A DNA stretch of 64,000 bases from UBA9160 sp035489755 (GTDB lineage Bacteria; Myxococcota_A; UBA9160), in contig DATGZK010000021.1 in the NCBI GenBank assembly GCA_035489755.1, positions 1 through 64,000 on the forward strand. Direction: 5' to 3'. Both the position numbers and the translations under genes were made by a program. How positions within the stretch are numbered: position 1 is the first letter of the stretch; the number at the start of each line of letters is the position of its first letter. Shown here piece by piece: positions 49,756-58,490 of the stretch. The notes under the pieces are model-generated. The model was not told the DNA's origin. It was given only the letters and a program-made list of their open reading frames with translations, and did not search any database.

Positions 49756-50897
49756 GCCAAGGCGCGAGCCACGCGCGCTGGGTGGTGGCGGGAGGCGGCA
49801 CGGGCGGCCACGTCACCCCCGCGCTCGCGCTCGCTGAACGGATTCGCGACCGAGGCGACGCGGTCTTGGTGGTGGGTTCGCAGCGCGGTCTCGAAACCAC
49901 GCTGGTACCGGCGGCGGGCTTTGAGTTCGCGGCGTTGCCCTCGCGTCAGCTGCTCGGCCAAAGCTTCGCCGCCCGGCTGCGCATGGTGCTCGGTCTCCCC
50001 GGCGTCGTGCTCGAAGCCGTCCGCACCTTGCGCCGCTTCCGCGCGCAGATCGTCGTGACCGTCGGCGGCTATGCGGCCGCGCCGGTCGCAGCCGCGGCGG
50101 CGCTGCTGCGCCTGCCCATCGCCCTCGTCAATACAGACGCGCTGCCCGGTCAGTCCAACCGCCTCGCCGCGCGCTTTGCCCACCGCATCTTCGTCGGCTT
50201 TGAGGGTGCCGCGGGCGAGTTTGCACGGAGCGGCGACCCCGATCGCGTGCGCTGTCTCGGCATCCCGCTGCGCCGCGCCCTCGTCGAGGCCTTCGCCCAG
50301 GCGCCCGCCCGTCGCGTCCCCGCCCCGCCCTTCCGGCTGCTCGTCTTCGGCGGAAGCCAGGGCGCGCGTCAACTCAACGAGATCATGATCGAGGTCGTGC
50401 GCCGCATGGACCCGAGCCGGCTTGAGATCTTTCACCAGACGGGGGAGGCGGACCGGGCGCGGGTCGCCGAGGCGTACGCTCACAGCGGAGTGCGGGCGCA
50501 GGTCGTGGCCTTCGAGCCCGAGATGGTGCGTCGCTACCGCTGGGCCGACCTGGCGCTGTGTCGCTCGGGCGCCCTCACGGTCGGCGAGCTCGCCCTCGCG
50601 GGACTCCCGGCGCTGCTGGTGCCGTACCCCTTTGCCGCTCACGACGAGCAAAGCGCCAATGCGCGCGAGCTCGTGAAGGCCGGCGCCGCCGAGCGTCTTG
50701 ACCCCCACACGCTGACTCCCGAGGGTGTGGCGGACGCCCTTTCGCGGCTTTTTGCCGAGCCGGGCCGGCTCTCGCAGATGGGGCTCGCCGCGGCGAAGCT
50801 GGCCCGGCCGGATGCGGCCGAGCGGATCGTGGAGGAATGCGCGGCGCTCGCGGCCGCGCGGGGGGCCGGCCTCGTCACCGAGCAAGGGGGGAACTAG
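49752..50897 (+). CDS. murG: UDP-GlcNAc:lipid I transferase MurG
   Basis: GT-B glycosyltransferase, 381 aa. The G-loop WVVAGGGTGGHVTPALALAE at the N-terminus, VTVGGYAAAPVAAAAALLRL, FGGSQGARQLNEIMIEVVRR (second G-loop), CRSGALTVGELALAGLPALL (UDP-GlcNAc recognition) and PFAAHDEQSANARELVKAGA are all present. ATGA overlap with ftsW. Makes lipid II at the inner face of the membrane. Confidence 0.96.
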   Translation: MSQGASHARWVVAGGGTGGHVTPALALAERIRDRGDAVLVVGSQRGLETTLVPAAGFEFAALPSRQLLGQSFAARLRMVLGLPGVVLEAVRTLRRFRAQIVVTVGGYAAAPVAAAAALLRLPIALVNTDALPGQSNRLAARFAHRIFVGFEGAAGEFARSGDPDRVRCLGIPLRRALVEAFAQAPARRVPAPPFRLLVFGGSQGARQLNEIMIEVVRRMDPSRLEIFHQTGEADRARVAEAYAHSGVRAQVVAFEPEMVRRYRWADLALCRSGALTVGELALAGLPALLVPYPFAAHDEQSANARELVKAGAAERLDPHTLTPEGVADALSRLFAEPGRLSQMGLAAAKLARPDAAERIVEECAALAAARGAGLVTEQGGN

Positions 50898-50899
50898 CC

Positions 50900-52288
50900 G
50901 TGTTCCGGCGGATCCAGCATGTCCACTTCGTCGGGATCGGGGGCATCGGCATGTGCGGCCTTGCCGAGTTGCTGCACAACCAGGGCTACCGCGTGAGCGG
51001 CTCGGACCTGCGCGAAGGTGCAACCGTCGCACGGCTGCGCGCGCTTGGCGTCCCCGTGGTCGTCGGGCACGCGAGCGACAACGTGGGTCAGGCCGATGTC
51101 GTCGTCTACTCCTCGGCGGTTCGGCCGAGCAATGCCGAGCTGCTCGAAGCAGAGCGGCGCAAGATTCCCGTCATCCCCCGGGCGGAGATGCTGGCCGAGA
51201 TCATGCGGCTGAAGCACGGAATCGCCGTGGCGGGAAGCCACGGCAAGACCACCACCACGTCGCTCATCGCGCACGTCTTGCACGCTGCGGGCTTCGATCC
51301 CACCGCGGTGATCGGCGGTCGTGTGCTCGCCGCGGGGCTCGACCCGACGGGTGCCCGGCTGGGTCGCGGCGAGTTCTTGGTGGCCGAGGCCGACGAGAGC
51401 GACGGCTCGTTTCTGCGCCTTGCACCGGTCGTGGCCGTGATCACCAACATCGACCCCGAGCATCTCGACCATTACCAAAGCTACGAAGAGATCCAGCGCG
51501 CCTTCGTCTCGTTCGGCAACAGCGTGCCTTTCTGGGGCCTGACCGTGCTCTGCCTCGACCACCCTGGCGTGCAGGCGATCCTGCCGCGCATGACCCGCCG
51601 GATCACGACCTACGGATTTGCATCCCAGGCGGATCTTGTGGCGACGGAGGTCGCGACAGAGGGCTGGGGGATGAGTTTCCGCGTGCGCTCGCGGGGCGAG
51701 GAGCTGGGAGGGGTGCGCCTGCGCATTCCCGGTCGTCACAACGTCTCCAACGCGCTCGCGACCCTTGCCGTGGCCCTCGAGCTCGACGTTCCCTTCGCGA
51801 CGGCCGCCGGGGCGCTGGAGAACTTTCTCGGCATCGAACGCCGCTTCCAGCCCCGGGGCGAGGCACGGGGAGTGCGCGTCGTCGATGACTACGGCCACCA
51901 TCCCGCTGAGATCCGTGCCACCTTGGCGGCAGCCCGGGGGCTTCACCGGGGCCGCATCGTGGTCGTGTTCCAGCCGCACCGCTACACCCGCACACGCGAT
52001 TTGTTCGACGACTTCGCGACCGCTTTCAACGACGCGGATCTTGTCGTGCTGACGGAGATCTACCCGGCCGGGGAGGACAAGCTCCCCGGCGTCGAGGCGT
52101 CCCTCCTGGTCGAAGCGATCCGCGCCCACGGGCACCGGGATGTTCGCTTCGCAGCGGACCTCGAAGCGCTGCCCACACGTCTTGGTCCGGAGCTTTGCCC
52201 GGGCGACCTCGTGGTGACGCTTGGCGCCGGCAGCATCTCCGCCGTGGGCCCGCGCATCCTCGCCGCCCTCGAGGAGCGGCCGGCGTGA
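50900..52288 (+). CDS. murC: UDP-MurNAc:L-alanine ligase MurC
   Basis: 462 aa. VHFVGIGGIGMCGLAELLHN, VVVYSSAVRPSNAELLEAER, ATP loop GIAVAGSHGKTTTTSLIAHV, FLVAEADESDGSFLRLAPVV, NIDPEHLDHYQSYEEIQRAF and VVDDYGHHPAEIRATLAAAR form the full MurC set. GTG start 2 bases after the murG stop. First stem-peptide step. Confidence 0.96.
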   Translation: MFRRIQHVHFVGIGGIGMCGLAELLHNQGYRVSGSDLREGATVARLRALGVPVVVGHASDNVGQADVVVYSSAVRPSNAELLEAERRKIPVIPRAEMLAEIMRLKHGIAVAGSHGKTTTTSLIAHVLHAAGFDPTAVIGGRVLAAGLDPTGARLGRGEFLVAEADESDGSFLRLAPVVAVITNIDPEHLDHYQSYEEIQRAFVSFGNSVPFWGLTVLCLDHPGVQAILPRMTRRITTYGFASQADLVATEVATEGWGMSFRVRSRGEELGGVRLRIPGRHNVSNALATLAVALELDVPFATAAGALENFLGIERRFQPRGEARGVRVVDDYGHHPAEIRATLAAARGLHRGRIVVVFQPHRYTRTRDLFDDFATAFNDADLVVLTEIYPAGEDKLPGVEASLLVEAIRAHGHRDVRFAADLEALPTRLGPELCPGDLVVTLGAGSISAVGPRILAALEERPA

Positions 52289-53202
52289 TCCCGCGGGCGG
52301 CGCGCAGCGCCCTCGAGGAGGCCCTCGAAGACCGCATCCGATTTGGCGTATCGCTTGCGAAGCACACGTCCCTCCGGATCGGCGGCCCCGCAGACGCCCT
52401 CGCGACCCCGGCCGACCGGGCGGAGCTGGCCCGGCTGCTCGCCCTGTGCGCGTTCCACCGCGTCCCCCACTGGGTGCTGGGCGCCGGCTTCAATACGCTC
52501 GTCTTGGATGGCGGCGCCGACGGGGTGGCCGTCCAACTTTCGCGCTTCCGACGCCTTGAGGAGCGACCCGGCGGCGCCCTGCGCGCAGAGGCCGGGATCT
52601 CCCATGCCCGGCTCACACGCTTCTGCGTCGAACGAGGCCTCGCCGGCCTTGAGTTCGGGGCCGGGATCCCGGGCACCGTAGGGGGCTGGACCACCATGAA
52701 CGCCGGCATCGGCCAGCGCGAGGTCAAGGACGCCGTGCTCGAGATCGAGGTGATGAGCCCCACCGGTACGTGGGTAAGGCACCTCTCGCGCGAGACCCTG
52801 CGCTTCACCTATCGTGCACTGCGCGGCCTCGCGCCGGGCTCAGTGATCGTCTCGACGCTCTTCGGCGTCACCCCCTCGACACCGGAGGCCGTGCGAGCCG
52901 TGATGGATCCGCAGCTGGCGCGGCGGGCGGCAACGCAGCCGCTGGATGTGCCTTCGTGCGGCTCGGTATTCAAGAACCCGCCCGGCGATTTCGCAGGGCG
53001 GCTGATCGAGGCGGCAGGCCTCAAGGGTCTGCGTGTGGGGGGCGCCGAGATCTCGACCGTGCACGCCAACTTCATCGTGAACCGGGGCGGGGCCCGGGCC
53101 GCAGACGTCTTGGCGCTGATCGAGCGCGCCCGCGCGGCCGTGCGCGAAGCCACCGGTCAGACGCTCGAGGTCGAGGTCCGGATCGTGGGGCGCAAGCCGT
53201 GA
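52285..53202 (+). CDS. murB: UDP-GlcNAc-enolpyruvate reductase MurB
   Basis: FAD-dependent, 305 aa. FAD-binding blocks HTSLRIGGPADALATPADRA and VLGAGFNTLVLDGG (Phe where Ser is usual), GLEFGAGIPGTVGGWTTMNA, RFTYRALRG (Tyr near the active site) and PSCGSVFKNPPGDFAGRLIE with the catalytic Ser. This is the type II MurB, lacking the third-domain Tyr loop. GTG overlaps the murC stop. No ddl follows; ftsQ does. Confidence 0.95.
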   Translation: MIPRAARSALEEALEDRIRFGVSLAKHTSLRIGGPADALATPADRAELARLLALCAFHRVPHWVLGAGFNTLVLDGGADGVAVQLSRFRRLEERPGGALRAEAGISHARLTRFCVERGLAGLEFGAGIPGTVGGWTTMNAGIGQREVKDAVLEIEVMSPTGTWVRHLSRETLRFTYRALRGLAPGSVIVSTLFGVTPSTPEAVRAVMDPQLARRAATQPLDVPSCGSVFKNPPGDFAGRLIEAAGLKGLRVGGAEISTVHANFIVNRGGARAADVLALIERARAAVREATGQTLEVEVRIVGRKP

Positions 53203-54107
53203 GCCTTCTGCGCGCAAAGGGCAGGAGCCCGGCACCCCTGCGCCGCGAGTCCGGCGCACGAGAGGCGCGCTCCTTGCGCCCGAGAGGGAAGGCCCGGCTC
53301 GTCTTGTGGCTGCTCCTCGCCCTTTCGGGGCCGGCGATTGCGGCCGCGGGCGGCTGGCTCACCCCGTTGCGCCAGAAGTTCGACACGGACGTCCTCGGCC
53401 TGCACTCGATCTGCGTGCTTGGCGCGGGCCGGATCTCGCCCGAGGAGATCGCGGCCACGACGGGGCTTAGCGAGGGCACGTCTCTCCTCGAGATCTCCCC
53501 GCACGAGATCGAGAGCCGGCTTCGCAGCCATCCTTGGATTCGCGACGCCCATGTGATGCGCCTTCTGCCCGCACGCCTCCTCGTCGAGGTCACGCTCCGG
53601 GAGCCCGTGGCCCGCGTCGCCGCGGTTTCGGCCAAGGTCGGCGCGCCGGTCGTCTTGGTGGACGCCGAGGGCCGCGCGGTCGCGCAGAGCGCGGCCGAGC
53701 CCTTCCCGCAGCTCCCGCTCATCGTGTCACCGCGTCTGCCCGCCGTGGGGGAGGTCATGCCAGCCCTCGGCGCCGCGACCGCTGCCGTCGACGCGGTCGC
53801 GCGTTCGGCCTTCGCCGGCACGAGCGCCACCTTCTTTCTCGGCGCCGAGAACGATCCGAACGGCGTCTCGCTCCAGCTCCCCCAACTCTCCGCCCGGGTC
53901 CTCCTTGGAACGGGCGACCTTGAGCTCAAGCTCGCGCGGCTCGCGCTCGTGCTCGCGGGAGACAGCACTCCCGCCCGGGCCGCCGCCGAGATCGATCTGC
54001 GCTTCGCAGACCGAGCGGTGCTGCGAGGACTGCCGCTCCCGGATGGGACGGCTCACAGCGCGCAAGCGCCCGGAGGGGCGCCTGCGCCACACGACCGCGC
54101 GGGCTAG
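53199..54107 (+). CDS. ftsQ: Cell-division protein FtsQ
   Basis: 302 aa bitopic protein: basic N-terminus, one membrane helix (ARLVLWLLLALSGPAIAAAG), then a POTRA domain (ICVLGAGRISPEEIAATTGL, SLLEISPHEIESRLRSHPWI, RDAHVMRLLPARLLVEVTLR) and a beta domain (FLGAENDPNGVSLQLPQL). GTG overlaps the murB stop. The C-terminal ~25 residues are Ala/Gly/Pro-rich. Confidence 0.92.
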   Translation: MSLLRAKGRSPAPLRRESGAREARSLRPRGKARLVLWLLLALSGPAIAAAGGWLTPLRQKFDTDVLGLHSICVLGAGRISPEEIAATTGLSEGTSLLEISPHEIESRLRSHPWIRDAHVMRLLPARLLVEVTLREPVARVAAVSAKVGAPVVLVDAEGRAVAQSAAEPFPQLPLIVSPRLPAVGEVMPALGAATAAVDAVARSAFAGTSATFFLGAENDPNGVSLQLPQLSARVLLGTGDLELKLARLALVLAGDSTPARAAAEIDLRFADRAVLRGLPLPDGTAHSAQAPGGAPAPHDRAG

Positions 54108-54140
54108 TACCGGCGGTTCTCAAGGGGGGGTGAGAAAACC

Positions 54141-55379
54141 GTGGCAAGAAAGGAAGACCTGATCGTCGGATTGGACATCGGCACCACCAAGATCGGCGTC
54201 ATCGTGGCCGAGCGCATGGAGGCCGGGCTCGATGTCGTCGGCATGGGGACCCATCCCTCGCGCGGATTGCGCAAGGGTGTCGTGGTGGACATCGATGCCA
54301 CTGTGGCCTCCATCAAGAGCGCCGTCGAAGAGGCAGAGCTCATGGCGGATTGCGAGATCACGTCGGTCTACGCCGGCATCGCCGGCGGACACATTCGCAG
54401 CTTCAACTCGCATGGCATTGTGGCGGTCAAAGACCGCGAGGTGCGCGAAAGCGACGTCAAACGTGTGATCGACGCCGCCAAGGCCGTGGCGATCCCGATG
54501 GACCGCGAGGTGATTCACGTCATTCCCCAAGAGTTCATCGTGGATGATCAGGAGGGCATCCGCGAACCGCTCGGCATGAGCGGCGTACGCCTCGAGGCGA
54601 AGATTCACATCGTGACCGCGGCCGTCACCAGCGCCCAGAACATCGTGAAGTGCGCGAACAAGGCAGGCCTCAACGTGGTGGACATCATCCTCGAGCCGCT
54701 CGCGTCCGCCGAGGCGGTGCTGGCGGAGGACGAACGCGACCTCGGAGTGTGTCTGATCGACATCGGCGGCGGCACGACCGACATCGCCGTATTCGCCGAC
54801 GGCTCGATCAAGCACACCTCCGTTCTCGGGCTTGGCGGCTACCACATCTCCAACGACATCGCCGTCGGTCTGCGCACGCCCTTCGAAGAGGCCGAGCGCA
54901 TCAAAAAGAAATTCGGCGTCGCGGCCGCGCGCTTCCTGCGCACGGACGATGTCATCACCGTGCCGAGCGTGGGCGGGCGGCGCCCGCGCGAGGTCTCCCG
55001 AAAGATCCTGTGCGAAATCATCGAGCCGCGGGTCGACGAGATTCTCTCGCTCGCGCGCCAGGAGCTCAGCAAGTCCGGCCTTGCGGAGAAGATCCCGTCG
55101 GGCGTGGTGCTGACGGGCGGCTGCTCCGCGCTCGAAGGCATCACCGAGCTCGCGGAGGAGGTCTTCGAATCGCCGGTGCGGCGGGGCAGTCCGATCCACG
55201 TCGGGGGGCTGCAAGACGTGGTGCGCAGCCCCATGTACGCGACGGGTGTCGGACTCGTGCTGTTCGGGTTCTCACAGACCCGAGTGAATCCGCAGAGCCG
55301 GTTCCGGATTCGGGACGAATCGATCTTCGGCCGGGTGAAGCAGCGCATGCGGGAGTGGTTCTTCGGCGAGTTCGAGTAA
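54141..55379 (+). CDS. ftsA: Cell-division actin homologue FtsA
   Basis: 412 aa. Actin-fold ATPase: LIVGLDIGTTKIGVIVAERM, the SHS2 (1C) insert (AGIAGGHIRSFNSHGIVAVK), LIDIGGGTTDIAVFADGSIK, VVLTGGCSALEGITELAEEV, and a C-terminal amphipathic helix (IFGRVKQRMREWFFGEF) that tethers FtsZ filaments to the membrane. GTG start with GGGGGG ahead, 33 bases after ftsQ. Confidence 0.96.
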   Translation: MARKEDLIVGLDIGTTKIGVIVAERMEAGLDVVGMGTHPSRGLRKGVVVDIDATVASIKSAVEEAELMADCEITSVYAGIAGGHIRSFNSHGIVAVKDREVRESDVKRVIDAAKAVAIPMDREVIHVIPQEFIVDDQEGIREPLGMSGVRLEAKIHIVTAAVTSAQNIVKCANKAGLNVVDIILEPLASAEAVLAEDERDLGVCLIDIGGGTTDIAVFADGSIKHTSVLGLGGYHISNDIAVGLRTPFEEAERIKKKFGVAAARFLRTDDVITVPSVGGRRPREVSRKILCEIIEPRVDEILSLARQELSKSGLAEKIPSGVVLTGGCSALEGITELAEEVFESPVRRGSPIHVGGLQDVVRSPMYATGVGLVLFGFSQTRVNPQSRFRIRDESIFGRVKQRMREWFFGEFE

Positions 55380-55382
55380 GAG

Positions 55383-55413
55383 GGCGGGGGTCGGCCCGGC
55401 GCCGCCCCCCGCC
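55383..55413 (+). other. GC-rich stem-loop in the ftsA-ftsZ spacer
   Basis: A perfect 8-bp stem, GGCGGGGG (55383-55390) with CCCCCGCC (55406-55413), closes a 15-base loop directly after the ftsA stop. No U-tract follows, so it is not a clear terminator. It may attenuate or protect the ftsA-ftsZ message. Confidence 0.5.
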
Positions 55414-55434
55414 TGCAAGTTTTCCAGCCGAAAC

Positions 55435-55463
55435 TGCACAAATTCTGCCTAATCATGTTAGAT
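55435..55463 (+). promoter_or_regulatory. Possible internal promoter for ftsZ
   Basis: TGCACA at 55435-55440, a 17-base spacer and TTAGAT at 55458-55463, 36 bases before ftsZ, within an unusually AT-rich stretch for this genome. Confidence 0.4.
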
Positions 55464-55498
55464 TTCCGAGCGCCAAGCGCTCCGGGGGGGTGAGAGAG

Positions 55499-56860
55499 AT
55501 GTCAGAGAGCGGAAAGCGGAACGGCGGCCAGCGAGGCCCGGTAGACCTTCTTGAGCTCGAAGCAGGGAGCGACGCGGAACTGCTCGAGTTTGAGGGTGGC
55601 TCGCGGCTGCAAGCCTCGATCAAGGTGATCGGTGTCGGCGGCGGCGGCGGCAACGCGATCAACACCATGATCGAGGGCGGGCTAGGCGGCGTCGAGTTCG
55701 TCGCGGCCAATACCGATGCCCAGGCCCTGCAGCACAACCGAGCGGCGATCAAGCTTCAGCTCGGCGCGGAGGCGACGCGCGGTCTTGGCTGCGGCGCGAA
55801 CCCGGACAAGGGGCGTACCGCCGCGCTCGAGGCGCGAGAGCGCCTGCGCGACATGCTGATCGGCACCGACATGGTGTTCGTGACGGCCGGCATGGGCGGC
55901 GGGACGGGCACCGGCGCCGCGCCGATCGTCGCGGAAGTCGCTCGGGAGGTGGGAGCCCTCACGGTGGCGGTGGTGACCAAGCCCTTCCACTTCGAGGGCC
56001 GGGTCCGACAGAAGCATGCGGAACGCGGCCTCGACGAGCTGCATCGCGTGGTCGACACCCTGATCACGATCCCGAACCATCGCCTTCTCGCCCTCGCGGG
56101 CAAGACCGCGGCGATGCGCGACGCCTTCAGGCTCGCCGATGACGTGCTGCTAAACGCGGTCAAGGGCATCTCGGACCTGATCACCGTCCACGGTCTCATC
56201 AACCTCGACTTCGCGGATGTGCGGACGATCATGAGCGAGATGGGCATGGCGCTCATGGGCACCGGTGTCGGTCGCGGAGAAACCCGCGCGGTCGAGGCTG
56301 CGCGCTTTGCGATCTCAAGCCCTCTGCTCGAGGACCTCTCGATCGACGGTGCCCGCGGCGTCTTGATTAACATCACGGGCGGTCCGGACATGACGCTCTT
56401 CGAGGTGAACGAGGCAGCGACCCTGGTTCAAGAGGCGGCTCACGAGGAGGCGAACATCATTTTCGGGGCCGTGGTGGACGAGCGGATCCCCGAGGGCGAG
56501 GTTCGCGTCACCGTGATCGCGACCGGCCTCGACGATGGCCGCATGCGACGCGATCGGGGTCGCGACGCCGAGAGCGTTGCGGATGAGTTCGCAAACGTGC
56601 GGCCTTTGCGGCGCGAGCCGGCTCCGGTCGCAGAGCCCGCGCCGGTGGCCGTCGAGCGGCACGCCGATCCGGCTCCCCTTCCGTCGCAGCCCGCGCGGGC
56701 TGCAACGCCCGAGCCCGAGTGGCCGAAATCGCCGGAGGACTGGCTCTCGCCCTTCGAGGACGAGCTCGACGTGCCGACGTTCATCCGGCGCAGCAATCCA
56801 GAAAAGGGCAAGACGGAGGACCGCGAGCGGCCCACCTTCCTCCGGCGTTCGGCGGACTAG
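55499..56860 (+). CDS. ftsZ: Cell-division tubulin FtsZ
   Basis: 453 aa with a ~35-residue acidic N-terminal extension. GTP site: IKVIGVGGGGGNAINTMIEG, the tubulin signature AGMGGGTGTGAAPIVAEVAR and the synergy loop NLDFADVRTIMSEMG. After a Pro/Ala-rich linker the C-terminus carries two FtsZ binding peptides in tandem, DVPTFIRR (424-431) and RPTFLRR (444-450), where other FtsZ proteins have one. GGGGGGG lies just before the ATG. Last gene of the dcw cluster. Confidence 0.97.
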   Translation: MSESGKRNGGQRGPVDLLELEAGSDAELLEFEGGSRLQASIKVIGVGGGGGNAINTMIEGGLGGVEFVAANTDAQALQHNRAAIKLQLGAEATRGLGCGANPDKGRTAALEARERLRDMLIGTDMVFVTAGMGGGTGTGAAPIVAEVAREVGALTVAVVTKPFHFEGRVRQKHAERGLDELHRVVDTLITIPNHRLLALAGKTAAMRDAFRLADDVLLNAVKGISDLITVHGLINLDFADVRTIMSEMGMALMGTGVGRGETRAVEAARFAISSPLLEDLSIDGARGVLINITGGPDMTLFEVNEAATLVQEAAHEEANIIFGAVVDERIPEGEVRVTVIATGLDDGRMRRDRGRDAESVADEFANVRPLRREPAPVAEPAPVAVERHADPAPLPSQPARAATPEPEWPKSPEDWLSPFEDELDVPTFIRRSNPEKGKTEDRERPTFLRRSAD

Positions 56861-56910
56861 CACAAGCGAGCACTTGATCGCCGCGAGGGGCTCGGGCAGG
56901 CTTGGCCGCC

Positions 56911-57738
56911 ATGCCCGATCCCCTCGTGCGTCTCGCCCGCGAAGAGCTCCAAGGTCGGCCGAGCATCGGCGTCCTCACGTTCGACGACCCCGAGCGCCTG
57001 AACGCAATGACCGAAGCCATGGGTGTGGCCCTGGCCGACCACGTCGCGGCGCTAAGACGCGACACGGGCCTTCGCGCCGTGGTGCTGACGGGCGCGGGAC
57101 GGGCGTTTTCCGCCGGCGGCGACCTCGGCATGATTGGCTCTCGGGCCACCTCGGGCTCGGTGGACCCCGGCGGCCCGCCGCGCAGGGTGAACCGGGACTC
57201 GATGCGGGCCTTCTACAAACTGTTCCTCTCCATCCGGGATCTGCCCTGCCCCACCGTGGCCGCGTTAAACGGCGCCGCGATCGGCGCGGGGTTATGCGTG
57301 GCGCTCGCCTGTGATCTGCGTGTCGCCGCCCGGGACGCGAAGCTCGGCCTCAACTTCACGCGCCTTGGCATCCATCCGGGAATGGCGGCCACTTGGACAC
57401 TGCCCCGGCTCGTCGGGCCGGCCCGGGCGGCGGAGCTCCTTTTCACGGGAAGGATTCTCAACGGAGAAGAAGCCGTGCAGATCGGTCTCGTAAACCGCGC
57501 CGTCCCTCGCGAAGACGTTCGGAACGAGGCGCTCGCGTTGGCCCGCGCCTGTGCCACGAGCGCGCCCCGGGCGGTTCGCGGGGTAAAACGTGCCCTCGAC
57601 CGGTCGCTCTCGGTCTCCCTCGAGGATCAGCTGAGCTTCGAGGCCGAACGTCAGGCAGAATGCTTCGAGAGCCAGGATCTTAAGGAAGGAATCGCGGCGC
57701 TGCGCGAGAAGCGCGAGCCCGTCTTCGGCGACGAGTGA
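56911..57738 (+). CDS. Enoyl-CoA hydratase/isomerase (crotonase) family protein, 275 aa
   Basis: Crotonase fold: VLTFDDPERLNAMTEAMGVA, VVLTGAGRAFSAGGDLGMIG (oxyanion), TVAALNGAAIGAGLCVALAC (oxyanion), LNFTRLGIHPGMAATWTLPR, LFTGRILNGEEAVQIGLVNR. In hydratases GGGxELA supplies a catalytic Glu; here that segment is GAGLCVALA, so simple hydration is unlikely and an isomerase, hydrolase or CoA-thioesterase-like reaction is possible. The ATG at 56911 is preferred to a TTG 9 bases earlier. Not part of the dcw unit by function. Confidence 0.85.
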   Translation: MPDPLVRLAREELQGRPSIGVLTFDDPERLNAMTEAMGVALADHVAALRRDTGLRAVVLTGAGRAFSAGGDLGMIGSRATSGSVDPGGPPRRVNRDSMRAFYKLFLSIRDLPCPTVAALNGAAIGAGLCVALACDLRVAARDAKLGLNFTRLGIHPGMAATWTLPRLVGPARAAELLFTGRILNGEEAVQIGLVNRAVPREDVRNEALALARACATSAPRAVRGVKRALDRSLSVSLEDQLSFEAERQAECFESQDLKEGIAALREKREPVFGDE

Positions 57739-57837
57739 TCGCCGTCACGTTTTCGGACTTGCATTCCGTGCGTGTGTGCTATCACTCAAGTGTCGCCTTG
57801 TTTGGTTCGATGAGCACGAGGGAATTCGGGGGGCCTC

Positions 57838-57924
57838 GTGAGTCGCGCGCTTCGCAATCAGAGCCTGTGGTTGGTCCTTGGATATGTGGGGCTGCTCCTG
57901 TTGATGGCCCGAGCGTACGCTTAG
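57838..57924 (+). CDS. Putative 28-aa single-TM protein
   Basis: A GTG-started ORF (MSRALRNQSLWLVLGYVGLL then LLMARAYA) with GGGGGG 6 bases upstream and one hydrophobic helix (SLWLVLGYVGLLLLMA). Basic N-terminus and no charged residues in the helix, as in small membrane subunits (CydX-like size). It lies in the 210-base gap between the crotonase and ndk. Function unknown. Confidence 0.5.
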   Translation: MSRALRNQSLWLVLGYVGLLLLMARAYA

Positions 57925-57948
57925 GCCACACGCCAGCTCCGCCAGCCG

Positions 57949-58386
57949 TTAGCCCGCAAGGGCCTCGACGGGACCCTGGATCTCAGTCGCATTGAAGAAG
58001 TACGGAATCTCGACCCGCGCGGTCGCTGCGGCGTCGGATCCGTGAACCGCATTGCGCTCGATGTCGGAACCGAAGTCCTTGCGGATCGTCCCGGGCTCGG
58101 CCTTGGCCGGGTCGGTGGCGCCCATCAGGCGCCGGTTGCGGGCGATGGCGTCGCGGCCTTCGAGCACGCTCACCACAACCGGGCCGGAAGTCATGAATTT
58201 CACTAGCGAGTCGTAGAAGGGCCGGCTCTTGTGGACGGCGTAAAAGCCGCGCGCCTGCTCTTCGGTGAGGCGAATCAGCTTGAGGGCCACAATCCGTAGG
58301 CCATCGGCTTGGAAGCGGCTGAGAATCTCCCCAAAGGCACCTTTTGCCACAGCGTCCGGCTTCACAATCGAGAGCGTCCTCTCCAT
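57949..58386 (-). CDS. ndk: Nucleoside diphosphate kinase
   Basis: 145 aa, slightly longer than the usual 140. MERTLSIVKPDAVAKGAFGE, RIVALKLIRLTEEQARGFYA, HKSRPFYDSLVKFMTSGPVV, RRLMGATDPAKAEPGTIRKD and the phospho-His motif NAVHGSDA. Balances NTP pools. Stands alone on the minus strand; the following oxidoreductase gene is 104 bases away. Confidence 0.97.
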   Translation of the reverse strand: MERTLSIVKPDAVAKGAFGEILSRFQADGLRIVALKLIRLTEEQARGFYAVHKSRPFYDSLVKFMTSGPVVVSVLEGRDAIARNRRLMGATDPAKAEPGTIRKDFGSDIERNAVHGSDAAATARVEIPYFFNATEIQGPVEALAG

Positions 58387-58490
58387 TTTCCTTCCTTTCC
58401 CTCCTCTTGCGGTCTTGTGATCCGCACCGCTCGGACGATCGGCGCTGCGCGGCTCGCGGGAGCGGCCGGGAGGCTAGCCGCGGCGGGGCA

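Noticed and set aside
48447..50897. 816-residue continuous frame across ftsW and murG
   Set aside because: Only the last 381 residues are MurG; the rest is a shadow frame of ftsW.
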